A DNA stretch of 64,000 bases from Flavobacteriaceae bacterium. GTDB taxonomy: Bacteria; Bacteroidota; Bacteroidia; Flavobacteriales; Flavobacteriaceae. The DNA lies in the NCBI GenBank assembly GCA_018699935.1, contig JABISF010000034.1:1-64000 (forward strand), given 5' to 3'. Below, one piece after another: positions 1-8,591 of the stretch. The translations under genes were made by a program, and so were the position numbers. Under the pieces are notes generated by a model. That model saw only the letters and a list, made by a program, of their open reading frames with translations. It did no database searches and had not been told where the DNA came from. Positions within the stretch are counted from its first letter, which is position 1; every line of letters begins with the position of its first letter.

Positions 1-24
1 AAAAAGAAGATTTATCCCGTTGTG

Positions 25-110
25 TACTGAAGGCGGGACTTGAACCCGCACGAACATTACTGCTCATTGGATTTTAAGTCCAACGTGTCTACCAATTCCA
101 CCACTTCAGC
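25..110 (-). tRNA. tRNA-Leu (anticodon TAA)
   Basis: Read on the minus strand, the gene opens with GCTGAAG and closes with CTTCAGT plus an A discriminator, giving a 7-bp acceptor stem that ends in a G:U pair. It has the D-arm sequence GGTGGAATTGGTAGAC, an anticodon arm GGACTTAAAATCC with anticodon TAA, a long variable arm typical of class II leucine tRNAs, and a GGGTTCAAGTCCC T arm. CCA is not encoded. It lies 14 nt downstream of tRNA-Gly on the same strand, so the two are probably co-transcribed. Its terminator, if any, is at or beyond the window edge. Confidence 0.95.
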
Positions 111-124
111 TTGGACTAAAAAAG

Positions 125-196
125 AGCGAAAGACGGGATTTGAACCCGCGACCCTCACCTTGGCAAGGTGATGCTCTACCCCTGAGCTACTTTCGC
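125..196 (-). tRNA. tRNA-Gly (anticodon GCC)
   Basis: The minus strand reads GCGAAAG, then the D arm TAGCTCAGGGGTAGAGC, the anticodon arm TCACCTTGCCAAGGTGA (anticodon GCC), the T arm GCGGGTTCAAATCCCGT and the acceptor CTTTCGC followed by T. All four stems pair. It is the intact copy next to the defective tRNA-Gly-like fragment at 220-269. Confidence 0.95.
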
Positions 197-219
197 ATTC
201 TTATTTCAATCTCTCTGGA

Positions 220-269
220 GCGACCCTCATCCGCCTTTGGCGGATTATGCGCTACCCCTGAGCTACTTT
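220..269 (-). pseudogene. Defective tRNA-Gly copy with its anticodon arm replaced by a palindrome
   Basis: On the minus strand, 252-269 is identical over 18 nt to the tRNA-Gly acceptor/D-arm region (AAAGTAGCTCAGGGGTAG), and 220-229 matches 10 nt of its anticodon 3' stem and variable region (TGAGGGTCGC). Between them the normal anticodon arm is replaced by the palindrome at 229-245. The 5' end of the acceptor, the T arm and the 3' acceptor strand are missing, so no functional tRNA can form. It lies 23 nt upstream of the intact gene, inside the presumed tRNA transcript. The same arrangement recurs at 54288-54336. Confidence 0.8.
229..245. repeat. 17-nt palindrome inside the tRNA-Gly fragment
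   Basis: The sequence ATCCGCCTTTGGCGGAT pairs as a 7-bp stem with a 3-nt loop. It sits exactly where the intact tRNA-Gly has its anticodon arm. Just upstream of the fragment, at about 274-284, lies GCCTGCCTATCG (minus strand), which resembles half of the unrelated palindrome at 54294-54313. Confidence 0.75.
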
Positions 270-282
270 TACGATAGGCAGG

Positions 283-290
283 CAAATGTA
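283..290 (-). promoter_or_regulatory. Candidate -7 box for the tRNA-Gly/tRNA-Leu transcript
   Basis: The minus strand reads TACATTTG, a match to the Bacteroidota -7 consensus TAnnTTTG. It lies directly upstream of the tRNA-Gly fragment and downstream of the mutS stop. No clear TTG was seen at the -33 position. If correct, the defective fragment is the first thing transcribed. Confidence 0.45.
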
Positions 291-339
291 AACATAAATT
301 TATAATTTCTAAAATACATTGCCCTCGGTTTTTGAGAAA

Positions 340-2925
340 TTATTTCTGCAGTTTGCGTTTAATTTCATTCAATTGCAAAAGGGCTTCAACGGGAGTGAGC
401 GTGTCAATATCCAATTGCTGAATGGCATCACGGATGGATTCCAACAAAGGATCATCCAAATTAAAAAACTGCAACTGCAATCCGGAATTTTTCTCCCCTG
501 TTTTTAAATCTTTCCCATGAGCAGCTTCCAACTGCTTGAGCTTGTTCTTGGCCGATTGCAATACATGCTGGGGCATTCCTGCCATTTTGGCTACATGAAT
601 TCCAAAACTGTGGGCGCTACCACCAGCCACCAACTTGCGCAAAAACAACACCTGATCTTTGGATTCCTTCACCGCCACATTAAAATTTTTAATCCTTGGA
701 TAGCTCCGTGACATTTCGTTGAGCTCGTGATAATGGGTTGCAAAAAGCACTTTGGGGCGATACGGATGTTCATGCAAATATTCTGCTATGGCCCATGCGA
801 TAGAGATTCCGTCGTAGGTACTTGTTCCCCGTCCAATTTCATCCAATAACACCAAACTGTTTTCGCTGATATTATTGAGTATAGAAGCGGTTTCGTTCAT
901 TTCCACCATAAAGGTAGAGGCACCCATCGAAATATTATCACTCGCACCCACACGAGTAAAAATTTTGTCAACCACGCCCAAAGTGGCAGCGGTGGCAGGA
1001 ACATAACTCCCCATTTGAGCCAGTAAACAGATCAGTGCTGTTTGGCGTAATAAGGCTGATTTTCCGGACATATTGGGCCCCGTAATCATGATGATTTGCT
1101 GCTTTTCGCGATCCAATTCCAAATCGTTAGAAATATAGGGCGTTCCCAAGGGCAATTGTTGCTCAATCACCGGATGCCGCCCCCCTTTGATACTGAGGCT
1201 GGTGGTCGTTATAAGTTTCGGAGCACAATAGGAGTGCTTTTGAGCGAGCTGTGCAAAACAGGCCAAAACATCCAGTTGTGCCACCCCGTAGGCATTGGAC
1301 TTAAGGACTTCCAATTGGCTTTGCAGACTTCCTAGTAAATCTTGAAATAATTGCTGTTCCAATGTAGCAATCTGATCCGCCGCCGTTAATATTTTTACTT
1401 CAAACGCTTTTAGCTCTTCGGTGATATACCGCTCGGCATTGACCAGCGTTTGCTTGCGAATCCAATCTTCGGGCACCTTGTCTTTGTGGGTATTACGAAC
1501 TTCGATATAATAACCAAATACGTTGTTGAAGGCTATTTTTAGGGAGGGAATTTGAGAGCGTTCGGTCTCCCGTTCCAAAAGGGCATTCAAATGACCTTTG
1601 GTGTTTTGTTGCAGCTGGCGCAACTCGTCTAAAGTTTCAGAAAACCCCTCGGCGATGACCTTTCCTTTGCTAACCAAAACCGGTGCCTCTGGATGCAGAG
1701 TTTTTTCTAAAATTTCAATCAAAGGGGACGCCTCCTGCATTTTTCCCAAAAACATTTTTAAGGCAGTATGGCTGGACGCCTTAATAGCCACTTTCCACGG
1801 TTCCAATTCTCGCAGGGAATGCTGCAATTGTACCAAAGCTCTTGGACTGATTTTCTCCGTGGCAATTTTCGCCATAATCCGTTCCAAGTCCACCATACGG
1901 GATAGGGTTTCTCGAGTATTTTGGTGGAGGGTTGTGTCGGCTAAAAAAGCCGCGATGGCTAAATGCCGCTGTTCGATATGTTTTTTTTCTTTAAGGGGAA
2001 ATGCCAACCAACGCCGGAGCAAACGACCGCCCATAGCGGTTTTGGTTTGATCCAAAACGTCTATAAGAGCAACTCCCTCAGGATGAGTGGGTTGAAACAA
2101 TTCTAAATTGCGTACCGTAAACCGATCCATCCAAACATAGGCATCGTGTACAATGGGTTGAATTCGAGTGATGTGCTTGCATTGGTGGTGTTGTGTATCC
2201 GACAAATAGTGTAGCACCGCTCCGGCGGCGCTGCAGCCCGCAGTCATGTCCTGAACACCAAAACCAGCAAGCGTTTTGGTTTGAAATTGTTGGGTCAACT
2301 TTTCCAAAGCAGTGGAAGATTCAAAAGCCCAATCTTCCATAAAAAAACAATGATATTGCGTTCCAAACTGCTCTAAAAACTTTTTCTTTTGCGGTTTGGG
2401 CACCAATAACTCACTGGGAGCAAAACTTTGCAGCAACTGATCCATTTCCTCTGCACTGCCTTGGGCACACCAAAAATCTCCCGTGGAGATGTCCAAAAAG
2501 GAAGCCCCAATCGGGTTCCCCAACTGTATGGCTCCCAAATAGTTGTGCTTTTTCTGATCCAACACATCATCATTTAAAGACACACCGGGAGTAACCAATT
2601 CGGTCACCCCGCGTTTGACAATGGTCTTGGTGAGTTTTGGATCTTCCAACTGATCGCAAATGGCCACCCGACATCCGGCACGAACCAACTTGGGCAAATA
2701 GGTGTTGAGCGAATGGTGCGGAAAACCTGCCAAAGCCGTTTCACTTGTACTTCCTGCGCCGCGTTTGGTAAGGATAATTCCCAAAATTGAAGCGGCTTTG
2801 ACAGCGTCCGAACCAAAGGTTTCATAAAAATCTCCAACACGAAACAATAACAAAGCATCCGGATACTTTGCCTTGATCTGGTTGTATTGTTTCATTAATG
2901 GAGTTTCCTTTGCCGTTTTTGCCAA
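340..2925 (-). CDS. mutS: DNA mismatch repair ATPase MutS
   Basis: An 861-residue protein of normal MutS length. MutS dimers recognise mismatches and small loops in DNA and recruit MutL. The mismatch-wedge motif is visible at residues 33-35 (FYE in GDFYETFG). The core and clamp regions follow, and the C-terminal ABC-type ATPase has a Walker A motif GPNMSGKS near residue 614, then a Walker B region LVLLDEIGRGTSTYDG and an ATHYHEL switch. The start MAKTAKETPLMKQY matches the family N-terminus. The gene is transcribed away from the TrmH-family gene. It ends about 50 nt before the candidate tRNA promoter, with no intervening gene. Confidence 0.98.
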   Translation of the reverse strand: MAKTAKETPLMKQYNQIKAKYPDALLLFRVGDFYETFGSDAVKAASILGIILTKRGAGSTSETALAGFPHHSLNTYLPKLVRAGCRVAICDQLEDPKLTKTIVKRGVTELVTPGVSLNDDVLDQKKHNYLGAIQLGNPIGASFLDISTGDFWCAQGSAEEMDQLLQSFAPSELLVPKPQKKKFLEQFGTQYHCFFMEDWAFESSTALEKLTQQFQTKTLAGFGVQDMTAGCSAAGAVLHYLSDTQHHQCKHITRIQPIVHDAYVWMDRFTVRNLELFQPTHPEGVALIDVLDQTKTAMGGRLLRRWLAFPLKEKKHIEQRHLAIAAFLADTTLHQNTRETLSRMVDLERIMAKIATEKISPRALVQLQHSLRELEPWKVAIKASSHTALKMFLGKMQEASPLIEILEKTLHPEAPVLVSKGKVIAEGFSETLDELRQLQQNTKGHLNALLERETERSQIPSLKIAFNNVFGYYIEVRNTHKDKVPEDWIRKQTLVNAERYITEELKAFEVKILTAADQIATLEQQLFQDLLGSLQSQLEVLKSNAYGVAQLDVLACFAQLAQKHSYCAPKLITTTSLSIKGGRHPVIEQQLPLGTPYISNDLELDREKQQIIMITGPNMSGKSALLRQTALICLLAQMGSYVPATAATLGVVDKIFTRVGASDNISMGASTFMVEMNETASILNNISENSLVLLDEIGRGTSTYDGISIAWAIAEYLHEHPYRPKVLFATHYHELNEMSRSYPRIKNFNVAVKESKDQVLFLRKLVAGGSAHSFGIHVAKMAGMPQHVLQSAKNKLKQLEAAHGKDLKTGEKNSGLQLQFFNLDDPLLESIRDAIQQLDIDTLTPVEALLQLNEIKRKLQK

Positions 2926-3020
2926 AATTTTCGTTTTTACGAATGTAATTATTATTTAAAAGAAAGTAGAAAGGCTTTCAAAAACAAAGATGCAAATAGC
3001 TTTAGAAAAATTAGAGTATG

Positions 3021-3028
3021 TACTTTTG
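3021..3028 (+). promoter_or_regulatory. -7 box of the TrmH-family gene
   Basis: TACTTTTG matches TAnnTTTG and lies 16 nt before the ATG at 3045. This argues against the ORF-track start at 3018, which would overlap the promoter. No good -33 TTG was seen. Confidence 0.5.
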
Positions 3029-3044
3029 TTTTTTGTTAAAAGTT

Positions 3045-3581
3045 ATGCGCAAACTCAAAAATCAAGAATTGGATCGGATTTCTCCGGAAGCATTTATTGC
3101 TGCAGAAAAAACACCACTGATTTTAATTTTGGACAATATTCGGAGTTTAAACAATATCGGTTCCGTCTTTCGGACGGCGGATGCTTTTTTGGTTGAAAAA
3201 ATCTACCTCTGCGGAATCACGGCGCAACCCCCACATAAAGACATTCACAAAACAGCCTTGGGTGCTACCGAAACCGTCGTTTGGGAATATGTGGCCGATA
3301 CCACAGCTTTGGTTCAAAAGCTGTTGGAGGAACAGGTGGTGGTCATTGCCATAGAACAAGTCGAAGGGGCTCAATCCTTAGAAACTTTTCAACCCCTGCC
3401 CCAACAACGCTATGCTTTTGTTTTGGGAAATGAAGTTAAAGGGGTTGCCCAATCCGTCATCAATACCGCCCAAAAAGCTATTGAAATTCCTCAATTCGGC
3501 ACCAAACATTCGCTCAACATTAGTGTTGCCGCAGGACTGGTGGTGTGGGATTTTTTTGCTAAGTATTTAAAGTTAAAATAA
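3045..3581 (+). CDS. TrmH/SpoU-family RNA 2'-O-methyltransferase
   Basis: A 178-residue SPOUT methyltransferase that transfers methyl from S-adenosylmethionine to a ribose 2'-OH in tRNA or rRNA. The three SpoU motifs are visible: NIRSLNNIGSVFRTAD near residues 31-46, FVLGNEVKGV in the middle, and IPQFGTKHSLNISVAAG near the C-terminus, which forms the knot that binds SAM. There is no extra N-terminal substrate-binding domain, so the target nucleotide cannot be told. The start MRKLKNQELDR is chosen because the longer ORF begins before the candidate promoter. Its 3' end overlaps the convergent folK-dNK gene by 23 bp. Confidence 0.9.
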   Translation: MRKLKNQELDRISPEAFIAAEKTPLILILDNIRSLNNIGSVFRTADAFLVEKIYLCGITAQPPHKDIHKTALGATETVVWEYVADTTALVQKLLEEQVVVIAIEQVEGAQSLETFQPLPQQRYAFVLGNEVKGVAQSVINTAQKAIEIPQFGTKHSLNISVAAGLVVWDFFAKYLKLK

Positions 3582-4683
3582 CGCGCATTAAAAGTTGATC
3601 CAAAGCCTTTGGATCCTTTTCAAAATCTGAATTAGTCGTATCACAGCGAACCACCGGAAAGTGCTGTGGTGCTGCCAAAAAAGTTTCGTACTGCTGGGCA
3701 ATTCGATCCAAATAATCGGCTTCAATATTTTTCTCTGCCGTTCGCGCTCGAAGTGCAATACGATCTAGGAGGACCGTTGTAGGAGCCTCCAAAAAAAGTA
3801 ATAAATCTGGATGTTTGTAAGTCGCTATTCCCTTTTGATAGGCTTCCATAAAGGAATCCATAGCTCCTCCTTTCAGGTTTTGCTGGGCAAACACAGCGGA
3901 TTTGTAGAGCGTATAATCTGAAACGCCTTTTCCCTCTGGCTGGGTCTTCCAAAAATCTTGTCCTTGAATGATACGATCTTTTAAGAAAAAAGTTTCTACG
4001 GCAACCGCATAAGTTTGCGCATCTTCATAAAATTTTTCGAGATAGGGGTTTTCTAGAAAAGATTCTAATAAAATCGGCACCTGATAGCGTTTTGCCAGCA
4101 ATTGAGCCAGCGTGGTTTTTCCAGCACCGATATTTCCTTCTATGGCAATGAACGGATAACGATCAAAAAGGGAGGATGTCCAATGGGAAAAAGGCAGTTG
4201 ATGAACGGTTGAGGCATCCGCACTGGAATCGCGCAACTGCTGCATGTTTTTGCCCCAGCGAGGATGCACATAGTCTGAAGCTATTTCCGCCATGGGATAT
4301 AACACAAAATTCCGTTTTTCAATCTGCGGATGGGGAAGGGTCAAAACGGTATCTTCAAAAACCAAATCGTCGTAAAACAACACATCCAAATCCATGGTCC
4401 GGGCTTCGTAGGTTTTAGAAGAGGATCGGTTTCTTCCCAAATGCTGCTCAATCTGTACCAATTTTTCAAATACTTCATGGGGCGAAGCATGACTCTCTAT
4501 CCCAACGCAGGCATTGTAAAACGGAGCACTCTCAAATCCCCAAGCGGGTGTTTCATAAAGTGATGAAAGTGCAAAATAACCCTCAAAGTTTTGAACCAAC
4601 AAGCGCAGTGCTTTTAGCATCAACGTCAAACGATCGCCTTGATTGCTCCCCAAAGAAAGATAAATCCGATGTTTTCCGGACAT
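3559..4683 (-). CDS. folK: Fused 6-hydroxymethyl-7,8-dihydropterin pyrophosphokinase / deoxynucleoside kinase
   Basis: A 374-residue two-domain protein. Residues 1 to about 155 are FolK (YLSLGSNQGDR near the start, RTMDLDVLFYDD near 96-106), which pyrophosphorylates 6-hydroxymethyl-7,8-dihydropterin in folate synthesis. Residues from about 175 onward are a deoxynucleoside kinase of the dGK/dCK/dAK family, with a P-loop GNIGAGKTTL at 183-192 and a substrate-site segment LLESFLENPYLEKFY. The domains are joined in one frame with a short linker. This fusion is known from flavobacteria, so it is probably a genuine bifunctional enzyme rather than an artefact. It is divergent from the yhhQ-like gene. 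Confidence 0.93.
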   Translation of the reverse strand: MSGKHRIYLSLGSNQGDRLTLMLKALRLLVQNFEGYFALSSLYETPAWGFESAPFYNACVGIESHASPHEVFEKLVQIEQHLGRNRSSSKTYEARTMDLDVLFYDDLVFEDTVLTLPHPQIEKRNFVLYPMAEIASDYVHPRWGKNMQQLRDSSADASTVHQLPFSHWTSSLFDRYPFIAIEGNIGAGKTTLAQLLAKRYQVPILLESFLENPYLEKFYEDAQTYAVAVETFFLKDRIIQGQDFWKTQPEGKGVSDYTLYKSAVFAQQNLKGGAMDSFMEAYQKGIATYKHPDLLLFLEAPTTVLLDRIALRARTAEKNIEADYLDRIAQQYETFLAAPQHFPVVRCDTTNSDFEKDPKALDQLLMRVILTLNT

Positions 4684-4695
4684 GTGCTTTAAATT

Positions 4696-4723
4696 TTGAC
4701 AAAGCTACAAAACACTATATTTG
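4696..4723 (+). promoter_or_regulatory. Promoter of the queuosine precursor transporter gene
   Basis: TTG (4696-4698), a 17-nt spacer, then TATATTTG (4716-4723), followed by GCAG. This is a good match to the Bacteroidota housekeeping promoter. It lies about 60 nt upstream of the ATG at 4784. Confidence 0.7.
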
Positions 4724-4783
4724 CAGAGGGTATAAAATCAAAAGGATGCTTTTGTCTTTTGTGATTTCAAACCATCGTTTACT

Positions 4784-5485
4784 ATGGATGCACAACAACG
4801 AGCTCTGGCTCAAAAAATATATCTTTATCTCGCTGCCCTCTTCATCACCTCCTTGGTGGTCTCGAACTTAATTTTTCAAAAGTTTTTCTATTGGTATCCT
4901 TTGGGGTGGGAATTGTTTGGTAGCCCTTTGTTTGAATTATCTGTTGGGATACTCCCCTATCCAATCACGTTTTTAATTACGGATTTAATCTCGGAAATTT
5001 ATGGGAAAAAGAAGGCCAATACGGTGGTGATTGCCGGGATTTTTGCCTCGTTTTTTTCTATGGGTATTTTGTGGCTTTCCAATGTGGTGCCTGCCTTACC
5101 CAACTCCCCCATTGACAACGCTACCTTTTCGAAAGTTTTTTCGCTCTCTCCCATTGCAGTATTGGCTTCTATGTTGGCTTATTTAAGTGCACAATTTATC
5201 GATATCAAAATATATCATTTTTGGAAAAACCTCACCCAAGGAAGATTGCTGTGGTTGCGGAATAATTTTTCCACCTTTAGCTCGCAATTCATCGACACCT
5301 TTTTGGTGATTAGTTTGTTGAGCCTTTTTGGAGTATTGAAATGGGAATATTTTTGGGGATTAGTCTTGTCTGGATTTGTATTCAAAGTGCTTATTGCCGC
5401 CTTGGACACCCCTATCCTCTATCTTTTGGTCTCTATTTTTAGAAAAAAATTCCAATTAAAAATTAACGAAGAAATTGACTTTTAA
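4784..5485 (+). CDS. yhhQ: Queuosine precursor transporter, YhhQ/VUT family
   Basis: A 233-residue inner-membrane protein with about six hydrophobic segments. Members of this family import 7-cyano- or 7-aminomethyl-7-deazaguanine for tRNA queuosine modification. Family features are the polar intramembrane segment PITFLITDLISEIYGKKKA and the later SSQFIDTFLVISLL stretch. The length is usual for the family. It is followed immediately by the RluF-like gene (4-nt gap), so the two form an RNA-modification operon driven by the promoter at 4696-4723. Confidence 0.88.
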   Translation: MDAQQRALAQKIYLYLAALFITSLVVSNLIFQKFFYWYPLGWELFGSPLFELSVGILPYPITFLITDLISEIYGKKKANTVVIAGIFASFFSMGILWLSNVVPALPNSPIDNATFSKVFSLSPIAVLASMLAYLSAQFIDIKIYHFWKNLTQGRLLWLRNNFSTFSSQFIDTFLVISLLSLFGVLKWEYFWGLVLSGFVFKVLIAALDTPILYLLVSIFRKKFQLKINEEIDF

Positions 5486-5489
5486 CCCT

Positions 5490-6221
5490 ATGGAAAATAA
5501 CGTTGAACCCGTTCGCCTAAACAAATATTTAAGTGAAATTGGACATTGCTCCCGTCGTGCAGCAGACAAACTTATTGAAAGTGGGAGGGTGTATGTGAAC
5601 GGTGAAAAAGTTGTGATGGGGCAAAAAGTTGCGCCCTCCGACCGTATCGAAATTGATGGAATCCCGATTGAGAGCACCAATGAAAAAAACGTTTATCTAG
5701 CGTTTCATAAGCCCGTTGGTATTGTTTGTACCACCGATACGCATGTCGAAAAAGACAATATCATCGACTTCATCAACTATCCCACTCGAATTTTTCCCAT
5801 TGGTCGATTGGATAAACCCAGCGAGGGTTTAATTCTGATGACCAACGATGGAGACATTGTCAATAAAATTTTAAGAGCCCGAAACGAACACGAAAAAGAA
5901 TATCAGGTTACGGTCAACAAGCCTGTTACTGCTGAATTCATTCAACAAATGTCCGAAGGGATTCCCGTTTTGGACACTGTCACGCGAAAATGCTATGTGG
6001 AACAAACCCATAAAAAAGAATTTAAAATCATCCTGACTCAGGGGTTGAATCGACAAATCCGACGTATGTGCGAATATTTGGACTATCGGGTGGTAAAATT
6101 GAAGCGGGTGCGCATCATGAACATCAAACTCGATGTAAAAGTGGGACAATACCGAGACCTCACCAAAGCAGAATTGAAAGAGTTACAACGCCGGTTGGCT
6201 TCCTCCGGCAAACATTTTTAA
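5490..6221 (+). CDS. rluF: RluF-like 23S rRNA pseudouridine synthase
   Basis: A 243-residue RsuA/RluB/E/F-type pseudouridine synthase. An N-terminal S4 RNA-binding domain (RLNKYLSEIGHCSRRAADKL) is followed by the catalytic domain with the signature GRLDKPSEGLILMTNDG, whose Asp is the nucleophile, and GLNRQIRRMCEYL. The spacing and motifs resemble RluF, which acts on 23S U2604 in E. coli, though RluB or RluE activity cannot be excluded. The ATG at 5490 (MENNVEPVRLNKYL) is preferred over the TTG at 5475 because the latter overlaps the preceding gene. Confidence 0.88.
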   Translation: MENNVEPVRLNKYLSEIGHCSRRAADKLIESGRVYVNGEKVVMGQKVAPSDRIEIDGIPIESTNEKNVYLAFHKPVGIVCTTDTHVEKDNIIDFINYPTRIFPIGRLDKPSEGLILMTNDGDIVNKILRARNEHEKEYQVTVNKPVTAEFIQQMSEGIPVLDTVTRKCYVEQTHKKEFKIILTQGLNRQIRRMCEYLDYRVVKLKRVRIMNIKLDVKVGQYRDLTKAELKELQRRLASSGKHF

Positions 6222-6229
6222 AACACGCG

Positions 6230-7024
6230 CTAAATCTGCTCCAAAGCTACGACCATACCCTCGTTGGAACGAACATTGAACACAGTCTGGTCTTCAAAAA
6301 TCAGGTATTGACCTTTGATACCCACCAATTTTCCTTGATATTCAGGATTTTTTTCCAAGTTTAAACTGACTACTTTTTCGGGATATTGCAAAACGGGAAA
6401 GTGAAGTTGCGTAATGCTTTGTTCTTGGTGCACAATATAGGGTTTCAATTCTTTGGGTAAATGATCGATGGCTTTATTCCGTGCGGCTTCCCATGCAATA
6501 GGTTCATTTTCATTTTGCAGCATTTTCCGCCAGTTGGTTTTGTCCGAAAAATGGTCTTTTAGTGCCACCTCTCCCACTCCGGCCAAATAGCGATTGGGGA
6601 CTTCCAAAAGTGACATGGCTTGGTCGGCACCTTGATCAATCCAACGGGTGGGCAATTGTTTTTTTCGTGTCACGCCCACTTTTAAATGACTACTCAATGC
6701 CAAATAAACAATGTGCGGTTGCAACTGCATTTCTTTTTCGTAATCCAAATCTCGATCAGCTTCTCCCAAATGGGCTTTACTCAATTCCGGGCGCATAATC
6801 CAGTCGCCAGCAGCAGGTGTTTCATAAAAACAAGATTGACAAAAACCTTGTCTGAAAATAGGTTTTTCCAATTGACAATTCAAACAACAACTTCCTAAAT
6901 AACTCATTTTCAATTCTTTTCCCAACAATTGATTCATATGAATAAAGCCGTCCTCCATCGATAGAAAATAGGAAATGGGTTGTCCGTTTTCGGTTATCAT
7001 TTTTTTTAATGTTCCGCGATACAT
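6230..7024 (-). CDS. DUF2797 family protein with a zinc ribbon
   Basis: A 264-residue protein of the DUF2797 family, with no proven function. The N-terminal third has four cysteines arranged as two CxxC pairs (CLNC and CQSC), a likely zinc ribbon. The middle has VYLALSSHLKVGVTR followed by RWIDQGADQA. This spacing recalls the VYxL...YVGxT core of GIY-YIG nucleases, but a catalytic Glu could not be assigned with confidence. The gene is convergent with rluF (8-nt gap) and divergent from the GH3 gene. Its role is unknown; nucleic-acid binding is an inference from the zinc ribbon. Confidence 0.8.
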   Translation of the reverse strand: MYRGTLKKMITENGQPISYFLSMEDGFIHMNQLLGKELKMSYLGSCCLNCQLEKPIFRQGFCQSCFYETPAAGDWIMRPELSKAHLGEADRDLDYEKEMQLQPHIVYLALSSHLKVGVTRKKQLPTRWIDQGADQAMSLLEVPNRYLAGVGEVALKDHFSDKTNWRKMLQNENEPIAWEAARNKAIDHLPKELKPYIVHQEQSITQLHFPVLQYPEKVVSLNLEKNPEYQGKLVGIKGQYLIFEDQTVFNVRSNEGMVVALEQI

Positions 7025-7073
7025 ACTTAGGAATTAGAATTAGTATTTTTACCACCCAAAGATAATGATTCTT

Positions 7074-8591
7074 ATGCCGATACCGCTTTTCAATTCTGTG
7101 GCTTCTTGGTTTCTGAAAAAGAGAATCCATCAAATGGAACTGTTCATGAAGTACCCCAATGAAGTCCAAAAAGAATTATTACACCAGCTGTTGGACAAAG
7201 CCCAAAAAACAAACCTTGGGCGTTTGTATGACTTTAAAAGTATTTCCAATTACGAAACTTTTAAAGCACAAGTACCCTTGGTAGCGTATGAAGACATTGA
7301 ACCTCAAATAGAGCGTTGTAGAAAAGGGGAGCAAAATATTTTTTGGCCGACACCCATCAAGTGGTTTGCCAAATCGAGTGGCACGACCAATGCCAAAAGT
7401 AAATTTATTCCAGTGAGTACGGAAGCTCTAGAAAATTGCCATTACAAGGCTGGCAAAGACATGCTTTCATTGTATTTCAACAATAACGAGGATTCCCAAA
7501 TGTTAGCTGGAAAATGTTTGCGCTTGGGAGGAAGCAAAGAATTATATCAAGAAAACAACAGTTATTTTGGCGACCTTTCCGCCATCATCATCGACAATCT
7601 TCCTTTTTGGGCAGAACTCAGTAGTACTCCCAGTCAAAAAGTTTCCCTCATGGGCGAATGGGAAGCCAAAATGAAAGCCATAGTGGAAGAAACCCTCCCT
7701 CAAAAAGTAACCAATCTGGCAGGGGTGCCGTCTTGGATGCTGGTACTCTTGGAAAAAGTTTTGGAACATACACAAAAGGACAATATTTTGGAAGTGTGGC
7801 CGGAAGTAGAAGTTTATTTTCACGGCGGGGTTAATTTTAAACCCTATTTGAGCCAATACGAAAAACTGTTTCCCAAACCCGGTTTTCAATTTTATCAAAT
7901 TTACAATGCCTCCGAAGGCTTTTTTGGAATACAAGATCGCAATGGAGCCCAAGACATGTTGTTGATGTTGGACTACGGTATTTTTTACGAATTTATTCCC
8001 TATGATCCGCAAAACGAATGGGATGAAGAAAATATCATTCCTCTGGCAGAGGTAAAATTAAATGTGAATTATGCCATGGTGATCACCACCAACGCAGGAC
8101 TGTGGCGGTATAAAATTGGGGATACCATTCGTTTTACCAATTTAGCACCTTATCGTATCCAAGTGACCGGAAGAACCAAGCATTTTATCAATGTTTTTGG
8201 GGAAGAACTGATCATCGACAATGCTGAAAAAGCACTTGCCAAAGTCGCCCATCAAACCTTGAGTATCGTCATCGACTTTACTGCGGCTCCCATATTTATG
8301 GAAAAAGGGAAAAAAGGAGCGCACGAATGGATTATTGAGTTTAAAAAAGCCCCTTCGGATTTTGCTGAATTTTGTCGTTTGTTGGATCTCGCCCTTCAAG
8401 AACAAAACTCCGACTACGAAGCCAAACGATATAAAAATTTGACTCTTGAAGCTCCAGTGATTCATCAGGCAAAAAAAGGGTTGTTTTACGACTGGTTGGC
8501 AACTAAAAACAAATTGGGCGGACAGCACAAAGTTCCCCGTCTGTCCAATCATCGAAAATTGTTGGAAGAATTATTGCTCAGAAATGTTTAG
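7074..8591 (+). CDS. GH3-family acyl-adenylate/amido-synthetase-like protein
   Basis: A 505-residue member of the GH3 (auxin-responsive promoter) superfamily, which belongs to the ANL adenylating enzymes. The phosphate-binding loop [16 protein letters not shown], the [12 protein letters not shown] segment and [10 protein letters not shown] are visible. Plant relatives conjugate acyl acids to amino acids; the bacterial substrate is unknown. Two in-frame ATGs occur, at 7065 and 7074; the second ([17 protein letters not shown]) looks more like the usual N-terminus. It converges on clpX, overlapping its stop by 4 nt. Confidence 0.85.
   Translation: MPIPLFNSVASWFLKKRIHQMELFMKYPNEVQKELLHQLLDKAQKTNLGRLYDFKSISNYETFKAQVPLVAYEDIEPQIERCRKGEQNIFWPTPIKWFAKSSGTTNAKSKFIPVSTEALENCHYKAGKDMLSLYFNNNEDSQMLAGKCLRLGGSKELYQENNSYFGDLSAIIIDNLPFWAELSSTPSQKVSLMGEWEAKMKAIVEETLPQKVTNLAGVPSWMLVLLEKVLEHTQKDNILEVWPEVEVYFHGGVNFKPYLSQYEKLFPKPGFQFYQIYNASEGFFGIQDRNGAQDMLLMLDYGIFYEFIPYDPQNEWDEENIIPLAEVKLNVNYAMVITTNAGLWRYKIGDTIRFTNLAPYRIQVTGRTKHFINVFGEELIIDNAEKALAKVAHQTLSIVIDFTAAPIFMEKGKKGAHEWIIEFKKAPSDFAEFCRLLDLALQEQNSDYEAKRYKNLTLEAPVIHQAKKGLFYDWLATKNKLGGQHKVPRLSNHRKLLEELLLRNV

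Noticed and set aside
229-245. Palindromes read as CRISPR repeats
   Set aside because: Each occurs once per locus with no spacer array and no cas genes in the window.
220-269. A functional third tRNA in the first cluster
   Set aside because: The T arm and both acceptor ends are missing, and the anticodon arm is a palindrome.
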